Shown piece by piece: positions 8,895 through 17,024 of a stretch of 64,000 nucleotides of DNA. The notes under the pieces are model-generated. The model was not told the DNA's origin and made no database searches. It saw only the letters and a program-made list of their open reading frames with translations. The position numbers and the translations under genes are program-made. Origin of the DNA: Pseudodesulfovibrio hydrargyri (GTDB taxonomy: Bacteria > Desulfobacterota > Desulfovibrionia > Desulfovibrionales > Desulfovibrionaceae); the NCBI RefSeq assembly GCF_001874525.1, contig NZ_LKAQ01000001.1, forward strand, positions 1 to 64,000, given 5' to 3'. Positions within the stretch are counted from its first letter, which is position 1, and every line of letters begins with the position of its first letter.

Positions 8895-8952
8895 CTGACA
8901 AGTAGTTTCATCCACAACCAGGGCCGCAGGCGACAAGCTTGCGGCCCTTTTT
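8867..8952 (+). promoter_or_regulatory. Phe attenuator: antiterminator and intrinsic terminator
   Basis: Terminator: 8921-8931 pairs with 8937-8947 (11 bp, one G-U, loop GACAA), followed by TTTTT. Antiterminator: CGCCTGCGG at 8867-8875, just after the last Phe codon, is fully complementary to CCGCAGGCG at 8924-8932, the 5' arm of the terminator. Pairs continue through 8879/8920 with two G-U. A ribosome reaching the leader stop would cover 8867-8879 and let the terminator form. A ribosome stalled at the Phe codons would leave it free to pair. Expression of the downstream symporter should therefore rise when Phe-tRNA is scarce. Confidence 0.82.
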
Positions 8953-8997
8953 GTTTGCGGCCCAAGCGCTTCCGGCCCGCAATCAAGGGGCGACATC

Positions 8998-9132
8998 ATG
9001 ATGCTTGGATTGGGGAGTGTTGAGATCGCGCTGGCCTTCTGGCTGTCCGTTGGGGCCACGGTTCTGTGCGTCGTTTACGGAATTGTGAACTGGAACAACA
9101 AGGGCACCGACAAAACCGGAGGAGGCGAGTAA
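8998..9132 (+). CDS. symporter small accessory protein, single TM
   Basis: A 44-aa protein beginning MMLGLGSVEIALAFWLSVG. It has one hydrophobic segment (residues about 8-31), a YGIVNWN end to that segment, and a charged Gly-rich tail. Such tiny membrane proteins occur immediately upstream of Na+/solute symporter genes in Desulfovibrio-like bacteria and are annotated as symporter small accessory proteins. AAGGGG lies about 6 nt before the first ATG; a second ATG follows directly. Its stop overlaps the symporter start (TAATG), indicating coupled translation and a likely 1:1 complex. Confidence 0.85.
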   Translation: MMLGLGSVEIALAFWLSVGATVLCVVYGIVNWNNKGTDKTGGGE

Positions 9133-10739
9133 TGACCGGCAAACTCATCGGCGTCCTCATCTATCTCGGGATCATTTTCTATCTCGGCTACCGGGCCTGG
9201 CTCAAGACCCGGGAGTCCACGGACTACATGCTCGCCGGACGCAGCATGAACCCGTTCGTCCTGGCCATGTCCTACGGGGCGACCTTCGTTTCCACCTCGG
9301 CCATCGTCGGCTTTGGCGGCGTTTCGGGCATGTTCGGCATGTCCCTGCTCTGGCTGACCTTTCTGACCATTTTCGTGGGCATCTTCGTGGCCATGGTCTT
9401 CTTCGGCAAGCGCACCCGGCGCATGGGGCTCGCGCTGGACTCCCACACCTTTCCCGAATTCCTGGGCAGGCGGTACGGCTCCAAGTTCATCCAACAGTTC
9501 TCCGGCGTGGTCATCTTCGTATTCATTCCGGTCTACGCGGCCGCCGTGCTCATCGGCATCTGCCGCATGCTCGAGGTGGCTTTTCCGCTCGTGACCTACG
9601 GCGCGTGGCTGCTCATCGTCACCGCCATCGTGGCCGTGTACGTGGTCACCGGCGGGCTCAAGGCCGTCATGTACACCGACGCGTTCCAGGGGACCATCAT
9701 GGCGGTCATGATGCTTATCCTCATCGTCACCACCTATACCCTGCTCGGCGGCGTGACCGAGGCCCACCAGGCGCTGACCGACATGGTGGGCATGATCCCG
9801 GCCAAGCTGGCCAAGGGCGGCCTGACCGGCTGGACCACCGGACCGAACCTCCAGTCGCCCATCGGCCTGACCGTGTACACGACCATCATCTACGGCGTGG
9901 GCATCGGCGTGCTGGCCCAGCCGCAGCTGGCCATCCGCTACATGACCGTGCCGTCCGACCGCGAGCTCAACCGGGCCGTGGCCATCGGCGGCATCTTCAT
10001 CCTGCTCATGACCGGCGTGGCCTTTGTCACCGGGGCTCTGTCCAACGTGGTCTTCTTCCAGAAGTTCGGCAAGATCGCCATCACCATGGCCGGGGGCAAC
10101 TTCGACTCCATCATCCCGCTGTACATTGACAAGGTCATGCCCGGCTGGTTCTCCGGTCTGTTCCTGGTGGCCATGTTCGCAGCGGCCATGTCGACCATGA
10201 GTTCCCAGTACCACGTGGGCGGTACCTCGCTCTCCCGCGACTTCCTGGAACAGTACGTGACCGTGGGCAACAACGGCTCGTCCATGAAGCTCAACCGCCT
10301 CGGCGTGACCGTGGCCATCATCGCCACCCTGGTCTGGGCCTGGCTGCTGCCCGGCGGGGTCATCGCCCGGGCCACGGCCTTCTTCTTCGGCCTGTGCGCG
10401 GCTTCCTTCCTGCCCATCTACCTGCTCGGGCTGTACTGGAAAGGCATGACCAAGACCGGGGCCAAGGTCTCCATGGTCGGCGGATTCTGCTTCTCCATGT
10501 TCTGGCTGCTCTTCGTCCACGTCAAGGAAGCGGGCTTCATCGGCCTGTGCCAGGCCATGTTCGGCAAGGCCACCCTGGTGGCCGACGCCGCGCCCGGCTC
10601 CTGGATGTGGCTCATGCAGTGGGTCGATCCCAACGTGGTCGCCCTGCCCGTCTCCCTCATCCTGGCCGTGGGCGTCAGCCTGGCCACCCGACGAATTGAA
10701 GAGAAACACTTGGAACTCTGCTGGGAAGGACTCTGCTGA
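9132..10739 (+). CDS. sodium:solute symporter (SSS family)
   Basis: A 535-aa transporter with about 13 TM segments. SSS signatures include the N-terminal YLAGRSMNP-type motif (DYMLAGRSMNPFVLAMSYGA), STSAIVGFGG after it, TGGLKAVMYTDAFQG near residue 175 and MFAAAMSTMSSQ near residue 350. It should import an organic solute with Na+. The substrate cannot be read from sequence. The upstream Phe attenuator points to phenylalanine or a related aromatic compound, which is inference. The start at 9132 is set by the TAATG overlap with the accessory gene; an upstream extension in the same frame looks non-coding. Confidence 0.9.
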   Translation: MTGKLIGVLIYLGIIFYLGYRAWLKTRESTDYMLAGRSMNPFVLAMSYGATFVSTSAIVGFGGVSGMFGMSLLWLTFLTIFVGIFVAMVFFGKRTRRMGLALDSHTFPEFLGRRYGSKFIQQFSGVVIFVFIPVYAAAVLIGICRMLEVAFPLVTYGAWLLIVTAIVAVYVVTGGLKAVMYTDAFQGTIMAVMMLILIVTTYTLLGGVTEAHQALTDMVGMIPAKLAKGGLTGWTTGPNLQSPIGLTVYTTIIYGVGIGVLAQPQLAIRYMTVPSDRELNRAVAIGGIFILLMTGVAFVTGALSNVVFFQKFGKIAITMAGGNFDSIIPLYIDKVMPGWFSGLFLVAMFAAAMSTMSSQYHVGGTSLSRDFLEQYVTVGNNGSSMKLNRLGVTVAIIATLVWAWLLPGGVIARATAFFFGLCAASFLPIYLLGLYWKGMTKTGAKVSMVGGFCFSMFWLLFVHVKEAGFIGLCQAMFGKATLVADAAPGSWMWLMQWVDPNVVALPVSLILAVGVSLATRRIEEKHLELCWEGLC

Positions 10740-10766
10740 TCCGTTGTCGGATGATGTTATCGCAAG

Positions 10767-10796
10767 GCGCCGTTCCGAGAGGGACGGCGCTTTTTT
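10767..10796 (+). terminator. terminator of the symporter unit
   Basis: A 10-bp stem (GCGCCGTTCC / GGGACGGCGC) with GAGA tetraloop followed by six T, 28 nt after the symporter stop. Confidence 0.9.
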
Positions 10797-10828
10797 GTTA
10801 CAAGTTTTTGAAGAATTTTAAAGGGAAA

Positions 10829-10893
10829 GCCGCTTCGCGGCGATGGTGGGTAATTTCGCCTCCGGCGGGCAAGGGTTCGCACCCTTGCATCCC
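10829..10893 (+). repeat. intergenic repeat element, copy A
   Basis: Contains a GCCGCTTCGCGGCGAT hairpin (10829-10844), a GCCTCCGGCGGGC stretch and TTCGCACCCTTGCATCCC (10876-10893). The first and last blocks recur exactly at 19715-19730 and 19889-19906. Both copies lie between a terminator and the next gene. Confidence 0.55.
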
Positions 10894-10927
10894 ATATGGG
10901 CACCTGCGGTGCCTGGAGCGAGCTTTG

Positions 10928-10956
10928 TTGACAGTTGCTTTTGAAGCGAACATAAA
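10928..10956 (+). promoter_or_regulatory. sigma-70 promoter of dut
   Basis: TTGACA (10928-10933), 17-nt spacer, CATAAA (10951-10956), about 36 nt before the dut start. Confidence 0.6.
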
Positions 10957-10991
10957 CAACCATTCGTTCAACACAAGGATAGAGACGCACA

Positions 10992-11450
10992 ATGAACAAG
11001 ATCGACGTGAACGTGAAGTTCCTGCATGAGGTTTGGCAAGAAAATGAACTGGCCTACGCCACCGAGCATTCGGCGGGGTTGGACCTGCGCGCCTGTATCG
11101 ACGAGGGCGAGATCGAGATCGGCCCGGGCGAAAAGGCCGCAATCCCGGCGGGCGTGGCCATCGAGGTCCGCGAGCCCAGCGTGGCCGGATACGTGTTCTC
11201 CCGCTCCGGGCTGGGCACCAAGGAAGGGCTGACCGTCAGCCAGGGCGTCGGCGTCATCGATCCGGACTATCGCGGGGAGATCAAGGTCTCACTGCTCAAT
11301 ACCTCGGGCGAGGTGCGACGAATCAGGCGCGGACAGCGCATCGCACAGCTTGTCTTCATGCCCGTATTTCAAGCGACAATCAGCCCGGTGGAGGAACTCG
11401 GCCAGACCGCGCGCGGCGCGGGCGGGTTCGGCTCCACGGGGAAACACTAA
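10992..11450 (+). CDS. dut: deoxyuridine 5'-triphosphate nucleotidohydrolase
   Basis: Trimeric dUTPase, 152 aa, hydrolyses dUTP to dUMP and pyrophosphate, keeping uracil out of DNA and feeding thymidylate synthesis. All five family motifs are present in order: AGLDLRA, RSGLGTK, GVIDPDYRGEI, RGQRIAQLV and the C-terminal RGAGGFGSTG that closes over the active site. ATG start with AAGGAT about 11 nt upstream. argD starts 13 nt downstream. Confidence 0.97.
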   Translation: MNKIDVNVKFLHEVWQENELAYATEHSAGLDLRACIDEGEIEIGPGEKAAIPAGVAIEVREPSVAGYVFSRSGLGTKEGLTVSQGVGVIDPDYRGEIKVSLLNTSGEVRRIRRGQRIAQLVFMPVFQATISPVEELGQTARGAGGFGSTGKH

Positions 11451-11463
11451 AGAGAGAACGAAA

Positions 11464-12672
11464 ATGTCTGATAAATTCGAAGCAATCAAAGAACGGGAAT
11501 CCAACCTTCTTTGCAATACCTACGGCCGCTATCCCCTGGCCGTGTCAAAGGCCAAGGACTGCCGTCTGTACGATCTGGACGGCAATGAGTACTACGACTT
11601 CCTGGCGGGCATCGCGGTTTGCTCCCTGGGCCACAGCCGGGAGGATCTGGCCGAGGTCATGGCCGAGCAGGCCCGCAGGATGGTCCACGTCTCCAATCTC
11701 TTCTACCAGGAGCCCCAGCTCGATCTGGCCGAGAAGCTGTTGTCCACCTGCGCGGCGGGCAAGGTCTTCTTCTGCAACTCCGGGGCCGAGGCCAACGAGG
11801 GGGCCATCAAGCTGGCCCGTAAGTACATGCACACCGTGCGCAACGAGGAACGGCACGAGATCATCACCCTGGAAAAGTCCTTCCACGGCCGGACCCTGTC
11901 CACGCTGACCGCCACCGGCCAGTACGGCCCCATCAAGGACGGCTTCAACCCGCTGCCCGAGGGGTTCGTGACCGTGCCCTTCGGCAACGTCAACGCCCTG
12001 CGCGGGGCCATCAACGCCCACACCGCCGCGATCATGATCGAAATGGTCCAGGGCGAGGGGGGCGTGCGGCCCCTGCCCACGGACTACGTCAACGACATCG
12101 TGGCCCTGTGCAAGGAGAACGGCATCCTGCTCATCGTCGACGAAGTCCAGACCGGCGTCTGCCGCACGGGCCGGTACTGGGCACACCAGCACTACGGCAT
12201 CACCCCGGACATCTTCACCTCGGCCAAGGCCCTGGCCAACGGCCTGCCCATGGGCGCGGTCCTGTGCACCGACGAGGTGGCCAAGGGATTCACGCCCGGC
12301 TCCCACGCCACCACCTTCGGGGGCGGGGCCGTTGTCTCGGCCGTGGCCGCCAAGGTCGTGGACATCATGGTTGAAGAGAAAATGGCCGAGCGCGCCCAAA
12401 AGATGGGCGAATTCATCGCAGAGCAGGTCGTCGCACTCAAGGAGAAGTACCCCGAGGCCATTGCCGGGACCCGTGGCCTGGGCCTGCTCTTCGGCATCGA
12501 ACTGGCCAAGAACGGCCCGGAGGTCTGGAAGGGGCTGCTGGATCACAAGATGGTCTGCAACCTGGCCCAGGGCACGATCCTGCGCCTGGTGCCGCCCCTG
12601 ACCGTCACCGAGGACGACGTTCTGACCTTCATGGACGCCCTGGACGACGTCCTGGCTTCGATGGAGGGGTAA
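11464..12672 (+). CDS. argD: acetylornithine/succinyldiaminopimelate aminotransferase
   Basis: A 402-aa class III PLP aminotransferase. It should transfer the amino group from glutamate to N-acetylglutamate semialdehyde in arginine synthesis, and possibly act on succinyl-DAP in lysine synthesis. Visible motifs are NSGAEANEGAIKLAR, FHGRTL, MVQGEGG, the LLIVDEVQTGVCRTG strand and TSAKALANGLPMGA, where Lys255 is the PLP lysine. The ATG at 11464 is preceded by AGAGAGAACG; the longer open frame upstream overlaps dut and is not used. Confidence 0.93.
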   Translation: MSDKFEAIKERESNLLCNTYGRYPLAVSKAKDCRLYDLDGNEYYDFLAGIAVCSLGHSREDLAEVMAEQARRMVHVSNLFYQEPQLDLAEKLLSTCAAGKVFFCNSGAEANEGAIKLARKYMHTVRNEERHEIITLEKSFHGRTLSTLTATGQYGPIKDGFNPLPEGFVTVPFGNVNALRGAINAHTAAIMIEMVQGEGGVRPLPTDYVNDIVALCKENGILLIVDEVQTGVCRTGRYWAHQHYGITPDIFTSAKALANGLPMGAVLCTDEVAKGFTPGSHATTFGGGAVVSAVAAKVVDIMVEEKMAERAQKMGEFIAEQVVALKEKYPEAIAGTRGLGLLFGIELAKNGPEVWKGLLDHKMVCNLAQGTILRLVPPLTVTEDDVLTFMDALDDVLASMEG

Positions 12673-12737
12673 TCGAAAGGAGGTCGGCTTGACCGCCCGG
12701 TGGCGAAGGCGTACTCTGGGGCTTGAGGTATCGAGTC

Positions 12738-12965
12738 ATGAGCGGCGTCGCCCCCATAGGTTCCACCCCCGAGTACCTGTTCCGGCGCGAACACGAACTG
12801 GAGCGGCAAAAGGAGTCGGAAACGGCCTCCCGGGCTGAGCAGCCCAAGGCCGAGGTCAAATCCGTGCCCGAGGCCAAGTCGGACGCGGCGAGGCAGGCCG
12901 AGCAAGCCACCCTCTACGACTTTCGATATACGGGCAAGGGCTCGTTCATCGACAAGGTATTCTAG
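12738..12965 (+). CDS. small charged protein of unknown function
   Basis: A 75-aa hydrophilic protein, not recognised. It starts MSGVAPIGSTPEYLFRREHE, has a central Glu/Lys/Ala-rich stretch likely to be helical or disordered, and ends with an aromatic patch (LYDFRYTGKGSFIDKVF). No Cys, no TM segment, no signal peptide. An in-frame TTG start at 12723 is also possible; ATG is preferred. A GC-rich hairpin without a T tract (12990-13016) follows, before prmA. Confidence 0.6.
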   Translation: MSGVAPIGSTPEYLFRREHELERQKESETASRAEQPKAEVKSVPEAKSDAARQAEQATLYDFRYTGKGSFIDKVF

Positions 12966-13043
12966 TTTGGCTTAGATGACGCAACCATTCAAGGCCGGGG
13001 CAAGTTCCCGGCCTTGTCATATTACAAGGAAGGGACCCGCTTC

Positions 13044-13904
13044 ATGTCCACCCTGCTGAAAATCGAATTCACCATCCCCGAACAGGTCGCCGACGAGGCC
13101 GGAGTCTTCATCGCCTCCAAGGTCCCCCACGGCTGGGAGGAAACGCCCGCCGGTGACGGTCGCAAATTCACGCTGTACCTGGAGGACCATCCCCTGGGCC
13201 ATGAAATGGTCAAGGAGTTCCAGGCCCGCTTTCCCGAATCGGACGTGACCTGGTCCGAGCGGGAGTCCGAGGACTGGGCCATGGCCTGGAAGGACTTCTT
13301 CGTCCCGGTCAACTGCGGGGAATCCTTCCGCATCTATCCTCCCTGGCTGGACGACGGGGACAGCGAGCATACCCACATCGTCATCGAGCCCAAGATGGCC
13401 TTCGGCACCGGCCACCACCCCACCACCTCGCTCTGCCTGGCGACCATCGGCAGGCTGGCCCAGGCCGGAACCATCGCCAAGGGACAGACCTTCCTGGACC
13501 TGGGCACCGGCTCCGGCATCCTCGGCATCGGGCTGTCCAAGCTCGGCCTGACCGGCATCGGCCTGGACATCGACCCGCAGGCCGTGGTCTGCGCCGTGGA
13601 GAACCTGGAGGCCAACGGCGTGTCCGGCTCCATGAGCCTGGCCGTGGGCTCCATAGACTGCGTGGAGCAGGACCGGACCTTCGACCTGGTGGTGGCCAAC
13701 ATCCTGTCCGGCCCGCTCATCGAAATGGCTGGGGAGATTCTCCCCCGGGTCAGGCCCGGCGGTTCTCTGGTCCTGTCCGGCATCCTGGCCGACAAGCAGT
13801 CGGACGCGGTGGCCGAGGCCTACGCCAGGCGCGGCCTGGGCGAACCCCAGCGGTTCGTCGAGGGCGAGTGGATCTGTCTGGTTTGGGAAAACCTGAGGGA
13901 CTAG
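13044..13904 (+). CDS. prmA: ribosomal protein L11 methyltransferase
   Basis: A 286-aa SAM-dependent methyltransferase that trimethylates L11. It has an N-terminal substrate-recognition region with the WAMAWKDFF motif and the PrmA signature MAFGTGHHPTTSLCL. A class I SAM-binding core follows (LDLGTGSGILGIG, then GLDIDPQAV, and VVANILSGPL as the catalytic-core motif). ATG 13044 follows AAGGAAGGGA. It is 3 nt upstream of the DNA glycosylase gene. Confidence 0.93.
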   Translation: MSTLLKIEFTIPEQVADEAGVFIASKVPHGWEETPAGDGRKFTLYLEDHPLGHEMVKEFQARFPESDVTWSERESEDWAMAWKDFFVPVNCGESFRIYPPWLDDGDSEHTHIVIEPKMAFGTGHHPTTSLCLATIGRLAQAGTIAKGQTFLDLGTGSGILGIGLSKLGLTGIGLDIDPQAVVCAVENLEANGVSGSMSLAVGSIDCVEQDRTFDLVVANILSGPLIEMAGEILPRVRPGGSLVLSGILADKQSDAVAEAYARRGLGEPQRFVEGEWICLVWENLRD

Positions 13905-13907
13905 CCC

Positions 13908-14561
13908 ATGGCCCTGCACGGTACGCTCATGGGGATGTACGAGGCCATGCTGGCCGAGCTCGGCCCGAGCAGATGGTGGCCGGGCGAGACGCCCTTCGAG
14001 ATCGCCATCGGGGCCATCCTGACCCAGAACACCAACTGGAAGAACGTGGAAAAGGCCCTGGACAACCTCAAGGACGCGGGTGTGCTCGAGGCCGAGGCCC
14101 TGCACGCGCTGCCTGTGCCCAGACTGGCCGAGCTGATCCGCCCGGCCGGATACTACAACGTCAAGGCCAAGCGGATTCACAACTTTTTGCAATTTCTCAA
14201 GGATGAGGCGGAGTTCGACCTGCTCTCCCTGAAGGTCCGGGAACTCTCGGAGCTGCGGCCCCAGGTCCTGGCCATCAACGGCATCGGGCCCGAGACCGGG
14301 GATTGCATCCTGCTCTACGCCCTGGATTTCCCGACCTTCGTGGTCGACGCCTACACGGCCCGGCTCATGGGCCGCCACGGCCTGGCCTGGGAGGACATCG
14401 ACTACCACGGGCTGCAATCCATTTTCATGGACGCCCTGCCGGAGGATGTGGCACTATATAATGAATACCACGCCCTCATAGTTCGCGTGGGGGCGAACTG
14501 GTGCCGAAAAAAGGCCGGTTTGTGCGAATCCTGCCCCCTTCAACCTTTCCTTGAACAATAA
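13908..14561 (+). CDS. HhH-GPD DNA glycosylase, MagIII/COG2231-like
   Basis: A 217-aa base-excision glycosylase of the endonuclease III superfamily. The helix-hairpin-helix reads INGIGPETGDC, and the conserved catalytic Asp is Asp147 in FVVDAYTARL. Where endonuclease III has its lyase Lys there is Glu129, so a monofunctional glycosylase (3-methyladenine-type, like Helicobacter MagIII) is more likely than an AP lyase. The C-terminus has only three of the four Fe-S cysteines (C-x6-C-x2-C, then no fourth). It overlaps no neighbour but directly abuts the next gene (TAAATG). Confidence 0.82.
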   Translation: MALHGTLMGMYEAMLAELGPSRWWPGETPFEIAIGAILTQNTNWKNVEKALDNLKDAGVLEAEALHALPVPRLAELIRPAGYYNVKAKRIHNFLQFLKDEAEFDLLSLKVRELSELRPQVLAINGIGPETGDCILLYALDFPTFVVDAYTARLMGRHGLAWEDIDYHGLQSIFMDALPEDVALYNEYHALIVRVGANWCRKKAGLCESCPLQPFLEQ

Positions 14562-15674
14562 ATGGGTATGCGTAATTTTCTTGTCCTGACAGTATGTTGC
14601 ATCCTGCTGTTTCCGGCCCTGGCCCGTGCCCAGGCCCAGGACGAGGTCTTGAGCGACTCCTTGCAGAAGGAACACCAGAAGGCGGACGAGAACGAGCGGA
14701 AGGTCAGGGCCCTGACCGAAAAGGCCGGTCAGATATCCACCCGGCTGTCGGATATCGAGGACGACGTCAAGCTGCTCAAGGGGCGCATCCGGGACCAGGA
14801 AGCGGTCCTGACCGACATCCGGAAGAACGAGCGCCAGGCCGAGCAGGACCACTTCGCCCTGGAAAGGGAGAAGGAGCGGATCACCCTGGAGTTGTCCGGG
14901 CTCATGCGCACCCTGTGGCCGGTGCACCTGCAGAACGTCCGCTCGCGCTTCGAGGGCGTGGAGGACTGGGCCATGTTCGATCGCCGCTTCAACTGGCTGG
15001 CGGACATCTATGAGGCCACCAACCGCAAGCTGGACGAGGCCAGGGCCAATTCCGAGAAGATCGCCCTGAACCTGGAGAACCAGCGCCAGTTGGCCGAGGA
15101 GGCCGAAAAGCAGTTGGCCCAGGTGAACCAGAGCAAGGACCGGCTGCTCAGCAACCAGTACGCCTTGCGCAGGAATCTCAAGAAGATCAACCGGCAGAAG
15201 GAGAACGCGGAGGAGGAACTGACCGGGATCCTGGCCACCATCGAGGACCTCAAGTACCAGTTGCAGTCCCAGAAGACCAAGCGTTTCGCCCTGTACAAGC
15301 GCACCCTGCCCTGGCCCGTGCGCGGCAAGGTGGAGGCCGGGTTCAACCTCAAGGCCAACCCCCCGGTGCGCGGCCTGGCCATCGGGGCGGCGGACGGCAG
15401 CACGGTGCAATCTATATTTTGGGGCAAGGTCGTGCACAACGACACCCTGCGCGGCTTCGGGCACGTGGTCATCATCTACCACGGATATAATTACTACAGC
15501 CTTTACGCCTATTTGTCCGATACGTTCGTGCGCAACGGACAGGAGGTGGAAAAGAACGAACCCCTGGGCACGGTGGGCTATTTCCCCAAGCTGGATGGGC
15601 CCGGCCTGTATTTTGAATTGCGTTTTCATCAAAAACCAATTAACCCAGAAACTTGGTTAACAGCCCTGAGATGA
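14562..15674 (+). CDS. EnvC-like murein hydrolase activator, degenerate M23/LytM domain
   Basis: A 370-aa secreted protein with a signal peptide (LVLTVCCILLFPALARAQ), a long coiled coil (about 25-245) and a C-terminal LytM fold. The metal-binding residues of active M23 peptidases are replaced: the HLHFE-type motif reads GLYFELR and the YAHLS-type motif reads YAYLS. This is the pattern of EnvC, which activates amidases without cutting peptidoglycan itself. Upstream of ctpA and a divergent polysaccharide deacetylase, the same envC-ctpA-yibQ grouping seen in many proteobacteria. Confidence 0.87.
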   Translation: MGMRNFLVLTVCCILLFPALARAQAQDEVLSDSLQKEHQKADENERKVRALTEKAGQISTRLSDIEDDVKLLKGRIRDQEAVLTDIRKNERQAEQDHFALEREKERITLELSGLMRTLWPVHLQNVRSRFEGVEDWAMFDRRFNWLADIYEATNRKLDEARANSEKIALNLENQRQLAEEAEKQLAQVNQSKDRLLSNQYALRRNLKKINRQKENAEEELTGILATIEDLKYQLQSQKTKRFALYKRTLPWPVRGKVEAGFNLKANPPVRGLAIGAADGSTVQSIFWGKVVHNDTLRGFGHVVIIYHGYNYYSLYAYLSDTFVRNGQEVEKNEPLGTVGYFPKLDGPGLYFELRFHQKPINPETWLTALR

Positions 15675-15722
15675 ATTGTCGTTAACCCAACACATTAGGA
15701 CTCCGTTATTCGGGAGGCATTC

Positions 15723-17006
15723 ATGCGTGTAACGCTTTGGATAGTCACTTTTCTGCTTCTGTTTACCCTCACCGTCGCTCCGTCCCAGACCATAGCGGCC
15801 AAAGGGGACCAATTCGAAGCGCTCAAGACCTTCTCGCAGGTGCTCGACCTGGTTGAAAGCAACTATGTCAAGCCGGTGACCAAGAAGGATCTGATCGATA
15901 ATTCCATCAAGGGCATGCTCGAAGAGCTCGACCCCCACTCCACCTATCTCTCGCCCGAGGACTTCAAGGATATGCAGGTGGACACCGCCGGCAAGTTCAG
16001 CGGCATCGGCATCGAGATCAGCATGGACCAGGGGCGGATCATCGTGGTTTCGCCCATCGAGGACACTCCGGCCTACAAGGCGGGCCTGCTGGCGGGTGAC
16101 ATCATTCTGGAGATCGATGGCGAATCCACCCAGGACATGACCCTCATGGACGCGGTCAAGCTGATCCGGGGCGAAAAGGGTACCCCCGTGACCCTGCTCA
16201 TCCTGCACAAGGATTCCAACAAGCCGGTGGAAGTGGCCATCGTCCGCGGGACCATTCCCATCGTCAACGTCAAGACCCAGTCCCTGGAAGACGGCTATCT
16301 CTACCTGCGGCTGACCAAGTTTCAGGAATCCTCCACCAAGAACCTGCGCGAGGCCATCGCCGAGTACCAGAAGAAGCACGCCCTCAAGGGCATCGTCTTC
16401 GATCTGCGCAATAACCCCGGCGGATTGCTGAATCAGGCGGTCTCCGTGTCCGACACCTTCCTGCAGGACGGCACCATCGTCTACATCCAGGGCAGGGACC
16501 CGGCCAACCGCAAGGACTTCTTCGCCACCAAGAGTTCCGACGACGTCAAGGTGCCCATGGTCACCCTGATCAACGCGGGCTCGGCCTCGGCCTCCGAAAT
16601 CGTGGCCGGTGCCCTGCAGGACCGCAAGCGCTCCCTGATCGTGGGAGAACGCTCCTTCGGCAAGGGGTCCGTCCAGCAGATCATCCCCCTGTCCGACGGC
16701 TCCGGCATCAAGCTGACCACCGCGCTCTATTACACCCCGAGCGGCCGCTCCATTCAGGCCAAGGGCATTGATCCCGATCTGCGCATCCCCTTCGAGGCGC
16801 CCCGGGAAGACGAGAACGACCTGCGCGATCGCTTCACCCTGCGTGAAAAGGATCTGAGCGGACATCTGGAAAACGGCCAGAAGACCGCCAAGCGCAAGAA
16901 GGACGAGGATGCCGAAAAGGCCAAGGACATGCTGGCCCGCGACAATCAGTTGCGTATGGCCCTGGAGCTGGTCAAGAGCCTGCCCCGACTGAAGGAAATC
17001 CAATAG
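15723..17006 (+). CDS. ctpA: S41 family carboxy-terminal processing peptidase
   Basis: A 427-aa periplasmic Ser/Lys protease. Signal peptide at 1-26, a PDZ domain around 90-170 (FSGIGIEISM, AGLLAGDIILEIDG), then the S41 core. Catalytic Ser lies in GSASASEIVAGAL and catalytic Lys in FGKGSVQQI. A charged Lys/Glu-rich tail follows residue 360. It probably trims envelope proteins or murein hydrolases such as those regulated by the upstream EnvC-like protein. ATG with GGGAGGCATTC upstream. Confidence 0.93.
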   Translation: MRVTLWIVTFLLLFTLTVAPSQTIAAKGDQFEALKTFSQVLDLVESNYVKPVTKKDLIDNSIKGMLEELDPHSTYLSPEDFKDMQVDTAGKFSGIGIEISMDQGRIIVVSPIEDTPAYKAGLLAGDIILEIDGESTQDMTLMDAVKLIRGEKGTPVTLLILHKDSNKPVEVAIVRGTIPIVNVKTQSLEDGYLYLRLTKFQESSTKNLREAIAEYQKKHALKGIVFDLRNNPGGLLNQAVSVSDTFLQDGTIVYIQGRDPANRKDFFATKSSDDVKVPMVTLINAGSASASEIVAGALQDRKRSLIVGERSFGKGSVQQIIPLSDGSGIKLTTALYYTPSGRSIQAKGIDPDLRIPFEAPREDENDLRDRFTLREKDLSGHLENGQKTAKRKKDEDAEKAKDMLARDNQLRMALELVKSLPRLKEIQ

Positions 17007-17024
17007 GGAGGCCGGACAGCGCCC

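Noticed and set aside
8667..9059. A 130-codon minus-strand frame across the Phe leader and accessory gene
   Set aside because: It is antisense to the leader, attenuator and small accessory protein, which explain the sequence better; no ribosome site or domain.
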